Assembly: GCA_934295165.1 (NCBI GenBank) | Contig: CAKRAT010000021.1 | Span: forward strand, 1-32,323 | Source: an uncultured Dorea sp. | GTDB taxonomy: Bacteria > Bacillota > Clostridia > Lachnospirales > Lachnospiraceae | Length of the DNA: 32,323 nucleotides | Direction: 5' to 3' | Part shown: in pieces, positions 25,901 through 32,323 of the stretch | Numbering within the stretch: position 1 is the stretch's first letter | Layout: each line of letters opens with the position of its first letter | Notes under the pieces: generated by a model | Database searches by the model: none | What the model saw: only the letters and a program-made list of their open reading frames with translations | What the model was told of the DNA's origin: nothing | Made by a program: the position numbers and the translations under genes

Positions 25901-26248
25901 TGGACCTGGCGGGAGTTGAACCCGCGTCCGAAAGCCCATCCATTCGAGCATCTCCCATCACAGTCATTATATTAACATTCCCTCCATGCGGCACCTAATG
26001 ACAGGTTCCTCACTTTAGTAGCTTCATAAGTTCTTCCATCTCCTCAAAGCTTTGGAAACGAAGTGCTCCGCCTGTTTGAAGCCGGTGACCCGGACAGCGG
26101 ATGATCCGGGGCCGACTGCGGCCTAATTAGGCTGCGTACGCTAATTCTGTATTGTCTGCGTTTATATTTAAGTGGAACTTTTAACGTAGTGTCCCGCTAC
26201 GGATGGCTTCTCCAACTTCCAGACCCCCGTCGAAACCAGTACAAGCCC
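25901..26248 (-). ncRNA. ssrA: Transfer-messenger RNA (tmRNA)
   Basis: tmRNA frees stalled ribosomes and tags the unfinished protein for proteolysis. The 5' end GGGCTTG pairs with the 3' CAGGTCC as the acceptor stem, followed by the hallmark TGGTTTCGACGGG. The T arm is GCGGG-TTCAACT-CCCGC. The tag frame at 26127-26159 reads A-DNTELAYAA then TAA, with GCA as the likely resume codon and a GCCTAATTAGGC hairpin at its stop. The last three bases are CTA instead of CCA, so the CCA end is probably added enzymatically. The mature ends are inferred from stem pairing. Confidence 0.95.
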
Positions 26249-26302
26249 TGAATTAAAAATGCTTTTTCTGGTTTACAGACAGTCTTTCATTAGGTATCTT
26301 AT

Positions 26303-26332
26303 ATTGTATAGCAGGAACATTTGTTTTGTCAA
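26303..26332 (-). promoter_or_regulatory. Promoter of ssrA
   Basis: TTGACA (26327-26332) with TATACA (26305-26310, 16-bp spacer, TGC extension) or TACAAT (26303-26308, 18-bp spacer). It lies about 55 bases before the mature 5' end, consistent with RNase P trimming. The methyltransferase stop is only 15 bases upstream of the -35 and no terminator separates them. Confidence 0.75.
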
Positions 26333-26346
26333 GTCCTGTTTCGCCG

Positions 26347-26994
26347 CTATTTCATTTTTACCGCAACTACATGACACCGGAATTTTTCTTCCGCCCTGAT
26401 CTTCATTTTTGTAAATCCTGCTTTTTCAAGCATATCTTTGAATTCTTCTCTTTTATATACCTTAACATCCCCATGTCCGGTCAACCGTGCAAGTGGAAGT
26501 TCAATATGATTCATGAACCACAGCACAACTCCGGTAGAAGTATAATCTCTTAATATCAGTCTTCCATTTTTTCTGAGTACTCTGTAAACATTATCAAAAA
26601 ATGCCTGCGGGTTCGGATAATGATGAAAGCTGTTTGTGCAGATAATCACGTCAAAGGATTCATCTGCAAACGGAAGATTCTCGCAGTCTCCTACTATGAA
26701 TTCTGTATTTTTCAGATTCTTTTCCTTCGCTTTTTTGATCATTTCCGGTGTCAGATCAAGCCCCGTATACTGCTTATCCGAATATTTTTCTGTCAGTATC
26801 TCAACCATCGGACCGGTTCCGCAGCCACAGTCCAGAACGTCTTTAAATTCCATATTTTCCAGTTCTGCAAGGACTTTCGGATAATCATATTTACACATTT
26901 CGTATATTCCGGAATGTCCGGAGTCGTATATCTTTGCAGCTTTGGTGAATTCTTTTACTGACATATTTTTATATTCTTTTGATGTCTTTGCCAT
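26347..26994 (-). CDS. Class I SAM-dependent methyltransferase
   Basis: A 215-residue methyltransferase of the Methyltransf_11 type. Motif I is VLDCGCGTGPMVEIL, followed by the acidic strand GLDLTPEMI, the DCENLPFADESFDVIIC region, HHYPNPQAFFDNVYRVLRKN and GRLILRDY. The frame is open to 27045, but AAAGGAG sits at good spacing before 26994 (MAKTSKEYKNMS), so that start is used. The substrate is unknown: the sequence resembles UbiE/quinone and small-molecule methyltransferases. It has its own promoter with dyads, so it is separately controlled. Confidence 0.88.
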   Translation of the reverse strand: MAKTSKEYKNMSVKEFTKAAKIYDSGHSGIYEMCKYDYPKVLAELENMEFKDVLDCGCGTGPMVEILTEKYSDKQYTGLDLTPEMIKKAKEKNLKNTEFIVGDCENLPFADESFDVIICTNSFHHYPNPQAFFDNVYRVLRKNGRLILRDYTSTGVVLWFMNHIELPLARLTGHGDVKVYKREEFKDMLEKAGFTKMKIRAEEKFRCHVVAVKMK

Positions 26995-27005
26995 GAGTTC
27001 ATCTC

Positions 27006-27061
27006 CTTTAGTATTAGTTCCATCTAACCTCAATACTAAAGCCATATTTTCAAAATGTCAA
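27006..27061 (-). promoter_or_regulatory. Methyltransferase promoter with overlapping dyads
   Basis: TTGACA (27056-27061), a 17-bp spacer and TAGTAT (27033-27038). A perfect 10-bp inverted repeat, CTTTAGTATT and AATACTAAAG (27006-27015 and 27032-27041), covers the -10 and reaches the ribosome site. A second perfect 9-bp repeat, CAATCTCCT and AGGAGATTG (27059-27067 and 27102-27110), overlaps the -35. This suggests tight repression by an unidentified regulator. Confidence 0.6.
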
Positions 27062-27200
27062 TCTCCTGTTAGCGAGTTGTGACTGGAATGCCTTTGCTTT
27101 TAGGAGATTGGGATGCCCTTAGATTTTCTTACATCACAGAATCTTAGCAGCAAACATAACACCAAGTCTTTCTCATGAACCGGGAGGCCACGATGATGAA

Positions 27201-27971
27201 CTAAATAGAAAACGCCATAACCACAACCCCGAGTATCACCAATATCACACCGGTCATTCGATTCAACGTCTTCGGTGTTGCCTTATTCGCAAATACTGCC
27301 GCAATCCTTGCCCACAACAGTGTGAACATAATACATAAAATCCACACCGCTATATTCGGCATTCCCCCAATTGCAAAATGCGAAACTGCGCCGGTAAAGG
27401 CTGTAAATGTCATGATAAACACACTCGTTCCAACCGCCGTCTTAAGTTCATATCCAAGCACTGAAGTCAGGATCAGAAGCATCATCATACCGCCTCCGGC
27501 ACCGATAAATCCACAGATAAATCCGATCAGCACACCACAGATTACCGACTGAACCGCACGTTTCTTCGGTGATACCTTTGCCATGGCCTCTTTCGTTGTC
27601 ATGACAGGCTTTACGATGAACTTAATTCCAAGCAAGAATGTCATAAATACGGAGAAATTTCCCATCGTTGCCGATGGTACCAGACTGGACACATAACTTC
27701 CTACAACTGTAAATATGAGAACGCTGACCATCATGATCAGACCATTCTTTATGTCCAGATTCTTATTCTTTCCATATGTATAGGCAGATACTGCGCTTGC
27801 AAGCACGTCCGATGAAAGTGCGATTCCGACTGCCATATATGGATCCATTCCAAGAAATGTGATCAGCATCGGACTGATCACTGCCGCCGCGCTCATTCCG
27901 GCAAATCCGGTTCCGAGTCCGGCTCCCATGCCTGCGAAAAATGTTACGATAATCATTAATATTGTATTCAT
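27201..27971 (-). CDS. TauE/SafE-family (TSUP) membrane transporter
   Basis: A 256-residue protein with seven or eight membrane helices. The N-terminal FAGMGAGLGTGFAGMSAAAV and the mid-protein FICGFIGAGGGMMMLLILTS are the two glycine-rich repeat signatures of the TSUP family. Members export sulfite, sulfoacetate or other organic sulfur or carboxylate anions. Its ATG directly follows the MarR stop (TAG-ATG), with the ribosome site GGAGG inside the marR gene. The regulator and transporter are thus one unit. The substrate cannot be told from sequence. Confidence 0.92.
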   Translation of the reverse strand: MNTILMIIVTFFAGMGAGLGTGFAGMSAAAVISPMLITFLGMDPYMAVGIALSSDVLASAVSAYTYGKNKNLDIKNGLIMMVSVLIFTVVGSYVSSLVPSATMGNFSVFMTFLLGIKFIVKPVMTTKEAMAKVSPKKRAVQSVICGVLIGFICGFIGAGGGMMMLLILTSVLGYELKTAVGTSVFIMTFTAFTGAVSHFAIGGMPNIAVWILCIMFTLLWARIAAVFANKATPKTLNRMTGVILVILGVVVMAFSI

Positions 27972-28406
27972 CTAGATCTTTTCCTCCAATATCTTTTCTA
28001 TATTCGCTTCCATATGCGCCATTCCTTTTTGAAGTGCTTTTCTTGTATCTTCATCCATTCCTTCAAATAGTTTTTCAACAAACGACTGCTGGAGTTTCTG
28101 TCCTTTTTTGATAATCTCTTTTGACTTTTCTGTACAGAGCAGATGAACTTTTCTCCGGTCACCTTCTACACTTTTCCGCTCCAGATAGCCTTCATTCACA
28201 AGTTTATCCACATTTACCGATACAAGATTGGCTTTAATTTTTCGTACCTCTACGATATCTCTGGCGGTTTTGTATTCTGGGTTGTTCGCCAGGAATAATA
28301 AGATGTCAAATGCGGTCTGTGGAATATTCAGTTCATGGCATAACGGTTTGCAGGTCTCGCTATATGCCTTTGACAGCTTTTCTGCAAATTCAATTCCTGT
28401 GTTCAT
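27972..28406 (-). CDS. MarR-family transcriptional regulator
   Basis: A 144-residue winged-helix regulator. The core is FDILLFLANNPEYKTARDIV, then IKANLVSVNVDKLVNEGYLER (recognition helix) and the wing KSVEGDRRKVHLLCTEKS; dimerisation helices lie at both ends. MarR proteins repress neighbouring transporter genes and respond to small ligands, so it probably controls the exporter behind it. AAAAGGAG lies about 11 bases before the ATG. Confidence 0.92.
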   Translation of the reverse strand: MNTGIEFAEKLSKAYSETCKPLCHELNIPQTAFDILLFLANNPEYKTARDIVEVRKIKANLVSVNVDKLVNEGYLERKSVEGDRRKVHLLCTEKSKEIIKKGQKLQQSFVEKLFEGMDEDTRKALQKGMAHMEANIEKILEEKI

Positions 28407-28456
28407 ATATGTATGTCTCCTTTTTATTTCATTTTTGAACTATTCACATTTGTATT

Positions 28457-28485
28457 AATATAACACTTGGAAATAAGTTTGTAAA
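28457..28485 (-). promoter_or_regulatory. Promoter of the MarR-exporter operon
   Basis: TTTACA (28480-28485), a 17-bp spacer and TATATT (28457-28462) with a TG extension (TGT before TATATT). No perfect dyad is visible over it, so the operator is not assigned. Confidence 0.65.
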
Positions 28486-28522
28486 GTACTATCCGATATG
28501 CACTTATATGCCAGTGCACAGC

Positions 28523-28555
28523 AAAAGCCTTCCGAGTACCGACTCAGAAGGCTTT
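28523..28555 (-). terminator. Terminator of the thiamin operon
   Basis: AAAGCCTTC-T-GAGT, loop CGGT, ACTC-G-GAAGGCTTT on the minus strand, ending in TTTT. It lies 38 bases after the last thiamin gene. Flanking A and T runs make it potentially bidirectional. Confidence 0.85.
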
Positions 28556-28592
28556 CCTGCTCTTTTAAAAATGAGCTGTTTTATTTCAATTG

Positions 28593-29180
28593 CTATATTT
28601 TCATCATCCCGGACATAATACATCCACCAACTGCTCCACATTTTTCCATATCATTCCACTGTTCTTCATCGAATTTTATTCCGCCGATCCCATATACCGG
28701 AATATTAACTTCCTTACACACTTCTTCTAAAAAATCCAGTCCTCTTGGCGGTAATCCCTTTTTACAGTCCGTTGCATAAATATGTCCTGCAGCAAGATAA
28801 GATGCGCCTAATCGCTCTGCTTCTTTCGCTTCTTCTACAGAATGTACAGAAATTCCAATCTTTGTAAACTTATTCTTTTCTTCGTCAGTTATTTTTTGCA
28901 AAATCGGAAGTGGCAGATGTACAGATGTACATTCCAGTTCTAATGCAGTCTCCCAGAAATTATGAAGAATACAAGACACCTGATAACGGCTGCAAATATC
29001 CATTACTTCTTTCGCCAATGTCACATATTCCTCATCTGTCAGATCTTTTTCCCTCAAGATCACAGCTTCCGGATGTATCTTGCATACTCTTTCTATCTGC
29101 TCTAAAAACGGACGATCGCACAGTTTTCGATTACTGACTGCAATGATCTTAAAGTCCTGATTGTTTACAGATTTTATCAC
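28593..29180 (-). CDS. thiE: ThiE/TenI-family protein, probable thiamine phosphate synthase
   Basis: A 195-residue TIM-barrel protein closing the thiSFGHE cluster. ThiE joins HMP pyrophosphate with the thiazole phosphate. Family elements are IIAVSNRKL, ILREKDLT (41-48), the glycine-rich GASYLAAGHIYATDCKKGLPPRG (from 125) and PVYGIGGI. Two parts are unusual. The segment normally reading HLGQ-D reads VHLPLPILQK (87-96), and the pyrophosphate-binding TPTK-like loop reads YATDCKKG. It may be a divergent ThiE or a TenI-like thiazole tautomerase. A GTG start at 29180 is chosen because AAAGGAG precedes it by six bases; TTG at 29186 is too close. Confidence 0.78.
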   Translation of the reverse strand: MIKSVNNQDFKIIAVSNRKLCDRPFLEQIERVCKIHPEAVILREKDLTDEEYVTLAKEVMDICSRYQVSCILHNFWETALELECTSVHLPLPILQKITDEEKNKFTKIGISVHSVEEAKEAERLGASYLAAGHIYATDCKKGLPPRGLDFLEEVCKEVNIPVYGIGGIKFDEEQWNDMEKCGAVGGCIMSGMMKI

Positions 29181-29233
29181 TGACAACTCCTTTCAGCTGT
29201 ATTCGGCTTGTTTTTAACACAAGATGCTCCCTG

Positions 29234-30460
29234 TTACACATAGATATAATCACTCATCACCGGTTGAAGATTGTGTTTCAGAAGTGCCTGATATACTTCA
29301 TCCACGGAACGTCCATCCGAGATTTCAAACTGATCGTCACCCTTGTCTTCAATATCTTCTACATGACTTCCGATTCCGGTACTTACACCGGCAGAGATCT
29401 TCGTTGCCGCAATGCTTACCAGATTGTCGCGGACTCTCTCACATTCTCGTGTCGAAACCGTAATACTTGCAAACGGCATAAACAGGCGGTATGCACATAC
29501 TACCTGCAGAAGCTGCGGCTCATGCACATCCATCGGATTGATCCTGTCATTGTTGATGATCGGACGGAGTCTCGGACAGGAGAATGCAATCTCTGCATGT
29601 GGATATTTTCTCTGTAACAGGTAAGCATGATACCCTGTTGCAAATGCGTCCTTCCGGAAATCATCCAGTCCAAGAAGTGCTCCGAATCCGACGCCGCGCA
29701 TGCCGCCTCTTAATGCTCTTTCCTGTGCATTGACACGGTATGGATAGATTCTCTTATGTCCCGCAAGATGAAGTGTCTCATATTTATCCGAATTGTATGT
29801 CTCCTGGAATACCGTTACATAATCTGCTCCACATTCATGCAGATATGCATATTCGTCTGAATTCACCGGATAGATTTCCAGACCTATGACTTTAAAATAT
29901 TTTCTGGCAATTTTACATGCTTCACCGATATATTCTACGGTAGATTTGTTACGGCTTTCCCCTGTAAGAATCAGTATTTCCTGCAGACCGGTCTCAGCGA
30001 TGGCTGCCATTTCTTTTTCAATCTCTTCGGCATTTAACTGTGCACGGTTAATTTTATTATGGCAGTTGAAGCCGCAGTAGATACAATAGTTCTCGCAATA
30101 GTTTGCAATATAGATTGGTGTAAACATATAGACACTGTTACCAAAATGCTTTCTTGTCTCCATCTGCGCTGCCTGTGCGATCTCCTCCAGAAATGGCAAT
30201 GCTGCCGGAGACAATAATGCCTGAAAATCTTCCGGTGTACGCTCTGTATGTGCCAGTGCACGTTTTACATCTTCTGCAGTATATGTATTATAATCGTAAG
30301 CCTCCATCGCTGTTACGACCTGGTCGAGGATCTCTGATCCGATATCCTCCATCCCCGGAAGATAAGTCATGTGATCGATCCGGTTCTTCTTCTGATCTTC
30401 CAGAATCGCCTCACTTAGAATACTTTCATTGATATGTGTATCTTCATGCTTTGTTTCCAT
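29234..30460 (-). CDS. thiH: 2-iminoacetate synthase ThiH (radical SAM)
   Basis: A 408-residue radical SAM enzyme that cleaves tyrosine to dehydroglycine and p-cresol, feeding ThiG. The cluster motif is Cys122, Cys126, Cys129 (CENYCIYCGF). LILTGESRNKS, LEIYPVNSDEY, VFQETYNSDKY and GFGALLGLDDFRKDA are typical ThiH signatures. It is a little longer than E. coli ThiH owing to an N-terminal extension of about 30 residues. The ATG at 30460 follows AGGAGG, which overlaps the thiG stop (TAGGAGG). The enzyme is oxygen-sensitive, in keeping with an anaerobe. Confidence 0.95.
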   Translation of the reverse strand: METKHEDTHINESILSEAILEDQKKNRIDHMTYLPGMEDIGSEILDQVVTAMEAYDYNTYTAEDVKRALAHTERTPEDFQALLSPAALPFLEEIAQAAQMETRKHFGNSVYMFTPIYIANYCENYCIYCGFNCHNKINRAQLNAEEIEKEMAAIAETGLQEILILTGESRNKSTVEYIGEACKIARKYFKVIGLEIYPVNSDEYAYLHECGADYVTVFQETYNSDKYETLHLAGHKRIYPYRVNAQERALRGGMRGVGFGALLGLDDFRKDAFATGYHAYLLQRKYPHAEIAFSCPRLRPIINNDRINPMDVHEPQLLQVVCAYRLFMPFASITVSTRECERVRDNLVSIAATKISAGVSTGIGSHVEDIEDKGDDQFEISDGRSVDEVYQALLKHNLQPVMSDYIYV

Positions 30461-30472
30461 TATCCAATCCTC

Positions 30473-31261
30473 CTAATCCTGCAAAAATCCTGTCAGAGGT
30501 GAAGAAGCACTTGCACCGCGTTCGATCGTTCTTCCAAGTCCGGAAAGGTATGCACTTCTGCCCGCTTCGATTGCTTTCTTAAATGCTTCTGCCATTGCAG
30601 GCACATCTCCCGCAGTCGCAATTGCTGTATTTGCCATAACTGCGGCCGCTCCCATCTCCATTGCCTCGCATGCCTGGGACGGACGTCCGATTCCGGCATC
30701 TACAATGATCGGCAGATCAATCTCATCGATCAGGATTTGAATAAAGTCTTTTGTACTGAGTCCTTTGTTTGAACCGATCGGTGCGCCAAGCGGCATGATA
30801 CATGCTGCACCGGCATTTGCAAGATCTCTTGCAGCATTCAGATCCGGATACATGTATGGCATAACTACGAATCCTTCTTTTGCAAGAATTTCTGTAGCTT
30901 TGATCGTCTCATAGTTATCCGGAAGAAGATATTTCGAATCTCTTACCACTTCTACTTTGACGAAATTGCCGCATCCGACTTCTCTGGACAGTCTGGCGAT
31001 ACGTACCGCTTCTTCTGCATTTCTGGCTCCTGATGTATTTGGAAGAAGTGTCACATCTTCCGGGATATAATCCAGAATGTTGGCAAGTCCACCTTCATTT
31101 GCACGGCGGAGTGCCAGTGTGATAATCTGTGCTCCGGCTTTTTCTACACATGCTTTCACCAGATCCAGTGAAAATTTTCCCGAACCAAGTATAAAGCGGG
31201 ACGTAAATTCTTTTCCTCCAAGGGTAAATATATCTGCTTTCTTTGTTTCTGTATTGTCCAT
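30473..31261 (-). CDS. thiG: Thiazole synthase ThiG
   Basis: A 262-residue (beta/alpha)8 enzyme that builds the thiazole phosphate from DXP, ThiS thiocarboxylate and dehydroglycine. [40 protein letters not shown], the Schiff-base Lys in [16 protein letters not shown] and [10 protein letters not shown] are clear family signatures. The ATG at 31261 is chosen over the TTG at 31267 because AAGGA stands at the correct distance. Length is normal. Confidence 0.96.
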   Translation of the reverse strand: MDNTETKKADIFTLGGKEFTSRFILGSGKFSLDLVKACVEKAGAQIITLALRRANEGGLANILDYIPEDVTLLPNTSGARNAEEAVRIARLSREVGCGNFVKVEVVRDSKYLLPDNYETIKATEILAKEGFVVMPYMYPDLNAARDLANAGAACIMPLGAPIGSNKGLSTKDFIQILIDEIDLPIIVDAGIGRPSQACEAMEMGAAAVMANTAIATAGDVPAMAEAFKKAIEAGRSAYLSGLGRTIERGASASSPLTGFLQD

Positions 31262-31320
31262 AATCAAATCCTTCTTTCTTATTATTTGTCTTTTCTATTT
31301 GCTTTTTCCTATTGGTCTTT

Positions 31321-31971
31321 CTACACGTCTTCTTCCCCAAGAATCAGACGTGTGATCATATTTGCTTCATGAGCCGCACAGATTGCAACTCTGGGAGCCA
31401 TCAGACCGTTCCCATAAGTTGGTGCTGTCTCGCGGTCTCCGCACAGGTAAAAGTTCTTCATTAATTTCTGTGTGCGGATCGTATTACTGCTTCCGTATCC
31501 AGCCATACCGGTTGCCGATACGAGTTTCTTTTCCGGAAAATGTTCCAGTATTCCATTGACCAGCATTGCCTTCGCTTCTGGATTATCGAATGCTTCACAC
31601 ACAATCGCTTCGTCATTAAATAGTGTCTTAAGATTCTCTTCTGTGACTTTCACACAATCTGTATAGATATCCAGATACGGATTAATCTTTAACAGTAATG
31701 CTTTTAATGCATCTGTTTTGTACATTCCAATGTGCTCCATAAAGTACTGCTGCCGGTTCAGGTTCGTAATATCTACCACATCAAAATCTATCAGATGGAG
31801 ATGTCCGACTCCGATTCTCGCAAGTGCATATGCCACATTTGACCCCAATCCGCCAAGTCCGGCTATCGCAACTCTTCCGGCCGACAGAATTTTCTGCTTT
31901 TCCGGAGAATGCCTCTCATTAAGCGCAGACATAATCTCTTCTTTGCTGAGTATTTTCTTTGATTCTGTCAT
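31321..31971 (-). CDS. thiF: ThiF-family sulfur-carrier adenylyltransferase
   Basis: A 216-residue E1-like enzyme that adenylates the C-terminus of ThiS so that sulfur can be loaded. The nucleotide-binding loop is VAIAGLGGLGSNVAYALAR, followed by LIDFDVVDITNLNRQQY and CEAFDNPEAK. It is shorter than E. coli ThiF and lacks the paired CxxC zinc motif, which fits the shorter ThiF family 2 of clostridia. The ATG is four bases after the thiS stop, and its ribosome site is made of the last Gly codons of thiS. Confidence 0.93.
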   Translation of the reverse strand: MTESKKILSKEEIMSALNERHSPEKQKILSAGRVAIAGLGGLGSNVAYALARIGVGHLHLIDFDVVDITNLNRQQYFMEHIGMYKTDALKALLLKINPYLDIYTDCVKVTEENLKTLFNDEAIVCEAFDNPEAKAMLVNGILEHFPEKKLVSATGMAGYGSSNTIRTQKLMKNFYLCGDRETAPTYGNGLMAPRVAICAAHEANMITRLILGEEDV

Positions 31972-31975
31972 TCTT

Positions 31976-32173
31976 TTAGCCTCCTCCTACGAATGTCACA
32001 ACTTCCAGACGGTCGCCGTCTTTTAACATGGTATCGGAATAGCTGTATTTCGGAAGAATATCTCCATTTAACTCTACAGCGATTCTTTTTACCTGATACT
32101 GATTCTGTTCCAGATATTCTGCAACAGTCGTATCCTCTGTCAGATTGATTTCTTTTCCATTTACGATAATCAT
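31976..32173 (-). CDS. thiS: Sulfur carrier protein ThiS
   Basis: A 65-residue ubiquitin-fold sulfur carrier ending in VTFVGGG, whose terminal Gly is adenylated by ThiF and thiocarboxylated. N-terminal MIIVNGKEINL and RIAVELNGDIL are typical. The frame extends upstream to 32239, but AAAGGAGAACGC before 32173 fixes the start. It is the first gene of the cluster and follows a leader with a terminator-like hairpin. Confidence 0.96.
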   Translation of the reverse strand: MIIVNGKEINLTEDTTVAEYLEQNQYQVKRIAVELNGDILPKYSYSDTMLKDGDRLEVVTFVGGG

Positions 32174-32198
32174 GCGTTCTCCTTTCCCGGATATATGT

Positions 32199-32260
32199 AA
32201 AAAAGAGTTCACGAAGTAAATACACCCGTGGTGGTGCACCCCTTCATGAACTCTCGTTCA
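32199..32260 (-). promoter_or_regulatory. Leader attenuator upstream of thiS (terminator with competing GNRA hairpin)
   Basis: A 12-bp stem with one G-U (32205-32216 and 32242-32253) followed by six T on the minus strand (32199-32204) is a strong intrinsic terminator, 26 bases before the thiS ATG. Just upstream, TGAAC-GAGA-GTTCA (32247-32260) can form a GNRA-loop hairpin that uses part of the same terminator arm, so the two exclude each other. The hallmark TPP riboswitch segments (CTGAGA and ACCTGAT) are absent from the visible leader. It may instead be simply the terminator of a gene beyond the window. Confidence 0.6.
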
Positions 32261-32323
32261 CTCTCAACTTATCCGATATTCTATTGTTCCTGATTTACGT
32301 CACATAGCAACAAAAAAGAGAGA

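Noticed and set aside
25792..25998. A small plus-strand frame over the ssrA 3' end
   Set aside because: It reads the tmRNA and its terminator backwards; no ribosome site.
32174..32323. TPP riboswitch upstream of thiS
   Set aside because: The conserved CTGAGA and ACCTGAT segments are not found in the visible leader, though it may continue past the window.

Overview
The window reads as chromosomal DNA of a Gram-positive gut Clostridium-type bacterium, most likely Lachnospiraceae (Bacillota). The signs are moderate-to-low GC, strong AGGAGG ribosome sites, AddAB in place of RecBCD, a KTGD-type sortase sorting signal, a thiS-F-G-H-E thiamin cluster, and FMN-binding and FIVAR surface domains. The species call is inference. 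Almost every gene lies on the minus strand; the exception is one AraC-type regulator. All coding is bacterial and compact, with many 4-nt stop/start overlaps. No transposase, integrase, phage gene or CRISPR array is visible.

Layout in coordinate order. (1) 1-1314: a PadR regulator, a DUF1700-like membrane protein and the start of a third envelope protein with an unusual Trp/poly-Asp repeat cut by the window edge; the promoter is near-perfect and overlaps a dyad. (2) 1464-9614: addA, addB and dapF, ending in a strong terminator. The DapF homologue has serine at both catalytic cysteine positions, and a long hairpin covers the addB start. (3) 9770-10824: a divergent AraC-type regulator with three matching boxes between it and dapF; its 3' end overlaps hflX tail to tail. 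(4) 10776-17010: a run of housekeeping and regulatory genes in transcription order: OmpR-type response regulator, sensor kinase, hisH, hisF, ung, a TPR lipoprotein and hflX.

(5) 17314-25747 is the most interesting part. It is an operon of an ApbE-type FMN transferase lipoprotein, a membrane-anchored protein with four FMN-binding domains, a small anchored FMN-binding protein, a NapH-like membrane 4Fe-4S protein, and then a 1324-residue KTGD-anchored surface protein. The last carries its own FMN-attachment motif, two modules resembling the Treponema pallidum Tp47 lipoprotein, Ig-like segments and several FIVAR repeats. ApbE would attach FMN covalently to the others, so electrons could pass from the membrane Fe-S protein through flavins to the cell surface. 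A perfect 7-1-7 Fur/PerR-type box lies upstream, suggesting iron or peroxide control.

(6) 25843-28555: tmRNA (ssrA) with its terminator, a SAM-dependent methyltransferase, a TauE/SafE exporter and a MarR regulator. (7) 28593-32260: thiS-thiF-thiG-thiH-thiE, making the thiazole part of thiamin and joining it to the pyrimidine. The leader holds a strong terminator with an overlapping GNRA hairpin, but no recognisable TPP aptamer.
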